Assembly (NCBI GenBank): GCA_904502105.1
Contig: CAJGDF010000084.1
Span: forward strand, 1 to 7,402
DNA from: an uncultured Clostridia bacterium
GTDB lineage: Bacteria > Bacillota > Clostridia > Oscillospirales > UBA644
DNA length: 7,402 bases
Reading direction: 5' to 3'
Positions 7,101-7,402 of this stretch are shown one piece after another. The stretch's first letter is position 1; every line of letters begins with the position of its first letter. The notes beneath the pieces are model-generated. The model saw nothing but the letters and a program-made list of their open reading frames with translations. It was not told the origin of the DNA and made no database searches. The position numbers and the translations under genes are program-made.

Positions 7101-7147
7101 CAAGCGCCGCAAAGAAAGATCCCGTCGTTGCGCTCCGTACAGAATAA
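4124..7147 (+). CDS. ABC exporter, fused ATPase-permease of the MacB/FtsX (type VII) family
   Basis: A 1007-residue single-chain half transporter, expected to work as a homodimer in the cell membrane. The ATPase domain covers about 1-225: Walker A GPSGCGKTT (38-46, Lys44), Q-loop Gln90 in VFQSYNLIPHQS, signature MSGGQMQRVAIARAL (142-156), Walker B IILADE (162-167, catalytic Glu167), D-loop ALDS and H-loop His198. A basic linker leads to TM1 (about 275-296), then an extracellular domain of some 560 residues (about 298-860), then TM2 (about 865-897), TM3 (about 925-950) and TM4 (about 970-992). The cytoplasmic loop VQERTKEIGILRAIGASKKD (901-920) and the C-terminal PSASAAKKDPVVALR are FtsX/MacB permease hallmarks. 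The domain order matches MacB, but the extracellular part is more than twice as large as I recall for MacB or BceB. It holds a Met-rich stretch, helical repeats and four cysteines. AAGGA at 4111-4115 supports the start. No partner gene is adjacent. Members act in peptide or drug efflux, lipoprotein release or mechanotransmission; the substrate here is unknown. Confidence 0.93.
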   Translation: MLRLKNIKKDYSVGDTAVHALKGVSLDFRESEFVSILGPSGCGKTTMLNIIGGLDQYSDGDLVIDGVSTKNYNDRDWDSYRNHSIGFVFQSYNLIPHQSVLQNVELALTLSGVSKSERRERAKKALEEVGLGDQLKKRPSEMSGGQMQRVAIARALVNNPEIILADEPTGALDSETSVQVMQILKKVSENRLVVMVTHNGELAEEYSTRIVRMLDGNIIGDSNPISSEEIASFEKADNEKQATRKKTKKPSMSFFTSFGLSLKNLFTKKGRTVLTSFAGSIGIIGIALIFAVSHGMTTYINTVQEDTLSSYPLTIEATSVDIGSLMQTFMGSVTDEAKQHEKDAVYSKSVLFDMINALNNIETTENDLKAFREYIENERADEDGELAEALSGVQYTYNTDLIVYTKNLDGDIVVSDTEKLLSEAIAENFGMNMMSMQDMSSSMVSGNESMSMLSSMSRANSGIALWQEMLPGNNGSLVNPILENQYDLVYGSWPDEYDEVVIVLDRNNEIDDLTLFALGLKSEEELDEIFDAVAKGTYIDTSLNSWSYEELCEKEYRVVLSSDCYTYDETTGLYVDLRDTDAGTRYLFDNGLSLRVSGIIRPNETASSAMLSGSLAYTTKLTEYIVEKAHESEVVKAQLESKDTDIFTGLPFRENTGRMTDEEKETSFRNYIAALDTEGKAKAYVEIMSIPTEEQLEGAVAQAMNGMTREKIEETLITAMSSQMSMASSEIENYLLAMSDEDIFAIFEQMVREQVKVKISEAVVAQLSAMTPEQLAGALDMSAPGYTTEQCAVYHDEVLVFSDSTYDANLITLGCVYLDDPMTVNLFASSFENKDIIEEVIAKYNENVDELSQIRYVDYIGIMMSSITSIINAITYVLIAFVAISLVVSSIMIGVITLISVQERTKEIGILRAIGASKKDVSGMFNAETVIIGFTSGLLGVVVTYLLTFPINFIINTLTGISNLDAIFPLPVALILIGISVVLTLIAGIIPSASAAKKDPVVALRTE

Positions 7148-7163
7148 AAAATTTCATCAATAA

Positions 7164-7205
7164 AAAGAGAGAACAGATCGGTAAAAGCCGAAATGTTCTC
7201 TCTTT
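7164..7205 (-). terminator. Terminator hairpin between convergent genes, better on the minus strand
   Basis: AAAGAGAGAACA (7164-7175) pairs over 12 bases with TGTTCTCTCTTT (7194-7205). Inside it, after a 2x2 internal loop, TCGG/CCGA (7178-7181 with 7188-7191) extends the stem. Read on the minus strand the stem is followed by a five-T run and then ATT, so it should end the leftward gene whose stop is 10 bases away. On the plus strand the three T's belong to the stem and are followed by CG, but the position 16 bases after the exporter stop suggests it serves both genes. Confidence 0.75.
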
Positions 7206-7215
7206 CGTTATATGG

Positions 7216-7402
7216 TTATTTTCTCAAAATCGCAATGCCGCCGCTCGGAATTTCAAAAACATTTATTCCTTCCAAGTTCTGCATAGTGTGACTTACCTCG
7301 TGTCCTCTGCAGTCGGTTATCAGAACATCGTAAACACCGTTCATTTCCACAAGCACACGGTCGCCGCTGCATCCGTTCGCAATATATACAGTGTCAACAG
7401 CA
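7216..7402 (-). CDS. C-terminal end of an unidentified protein, cut by the window edge
   Basis: Reading leftward from the window edge, one frame stays open for 61 residues and stops at TAA (complement of 7216-7218). It ends 10 bases before a hairpin with a T-run on this strand, as expected for a real gene end. The visible part begins AVDTVYIANGCSGDRVLVE and ends GINVFEIPSGGIAILRK. Alternating hydrophobic residues with short polar turns (VYIAN, RVLVEM, YDVLITD, NVFEIP, IAILRK) suggest a run of beta strands, such as the C-terminal beta-sandwich of many glycoside hydrolases. That comparison is a guess from pattern alone. The start, the length and any catalytic domain lie outside. Codon use is slightly less CTC-rich than in the other genes, but the piece is too short to judge transfer. 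Confidence 0.68.
   Translation of the reverse strand, partial: AVDTVYIANGCSGDRVLVEMNGVYDVLITDCRGHEVSHTMQNLEGINVFEIPSGGIAILRK

Overview
The window reads as ordinary chromosome of a Gram-positive anaerobe of the class Clostridia. An Oscillospiraceae/Ruminococcus-like genome is my best guess, but I cannot place it more precisely. The reasons are the C/T-ending codon preference (frequent CTC, ATC, GCT, CTT), purine-rich ribosome binding sites, a pyruvate kinase with the extra C-terminal phosphohistidine-like domain typical of Firmicutes, a compact class A-type RNase P RNA, and a one-chain ATPase-permease exporter with a very large extracellular domain.

Layout. Bases 1-1289 hold the last five sixths of purH (end of purine synthesis). 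After 21 bases comes a 100-residue two-helix membrane protein of unknown function (1311-1613), probably co-transcribed with purH. A short spacer with two small hairpins leads to the RNase P RNA gene rnpB (about 1745-2109). Next is a strong 14-bp stem-loop (2132-2166), then pyk, pyruvate kinase, starting at a GTG at 2193 and ending at 3935, with a good intrinsic terminator at 3958-4000. An AT-rich promoter region precedes a 1007-residue MacB/FtsX-type ABC exporter (4124-7147). A hairpin at 7164-7205 sits between this gene and the 3' end of a convergent minus-strand gene (stop at 7216-7218, running off the window).

How they relate. purH, rnpB and pyk are housekeeping functions (nucleotide synthesis, tRNA maturation, glycolysis) lying in the same direction but not in one pathway. 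The exporter forms its own unit with its own promoter and shared terminator. No regulator, two-component system or membrane fusion protein lies next to it in this window, so its substrate stays open.

I found no mobile element, CRISPR array, tRNA or clearly new system. The points most worth a second look are the missing GGU (CCA-binding) motif and extra hairpin in the RNase P RNA, the long stem-loop in the rnpB-pyk spacer that could compete with the RNase P P1 helix, and the methionine-rich and helical-repeat segments of the exporter's extracellular domain.
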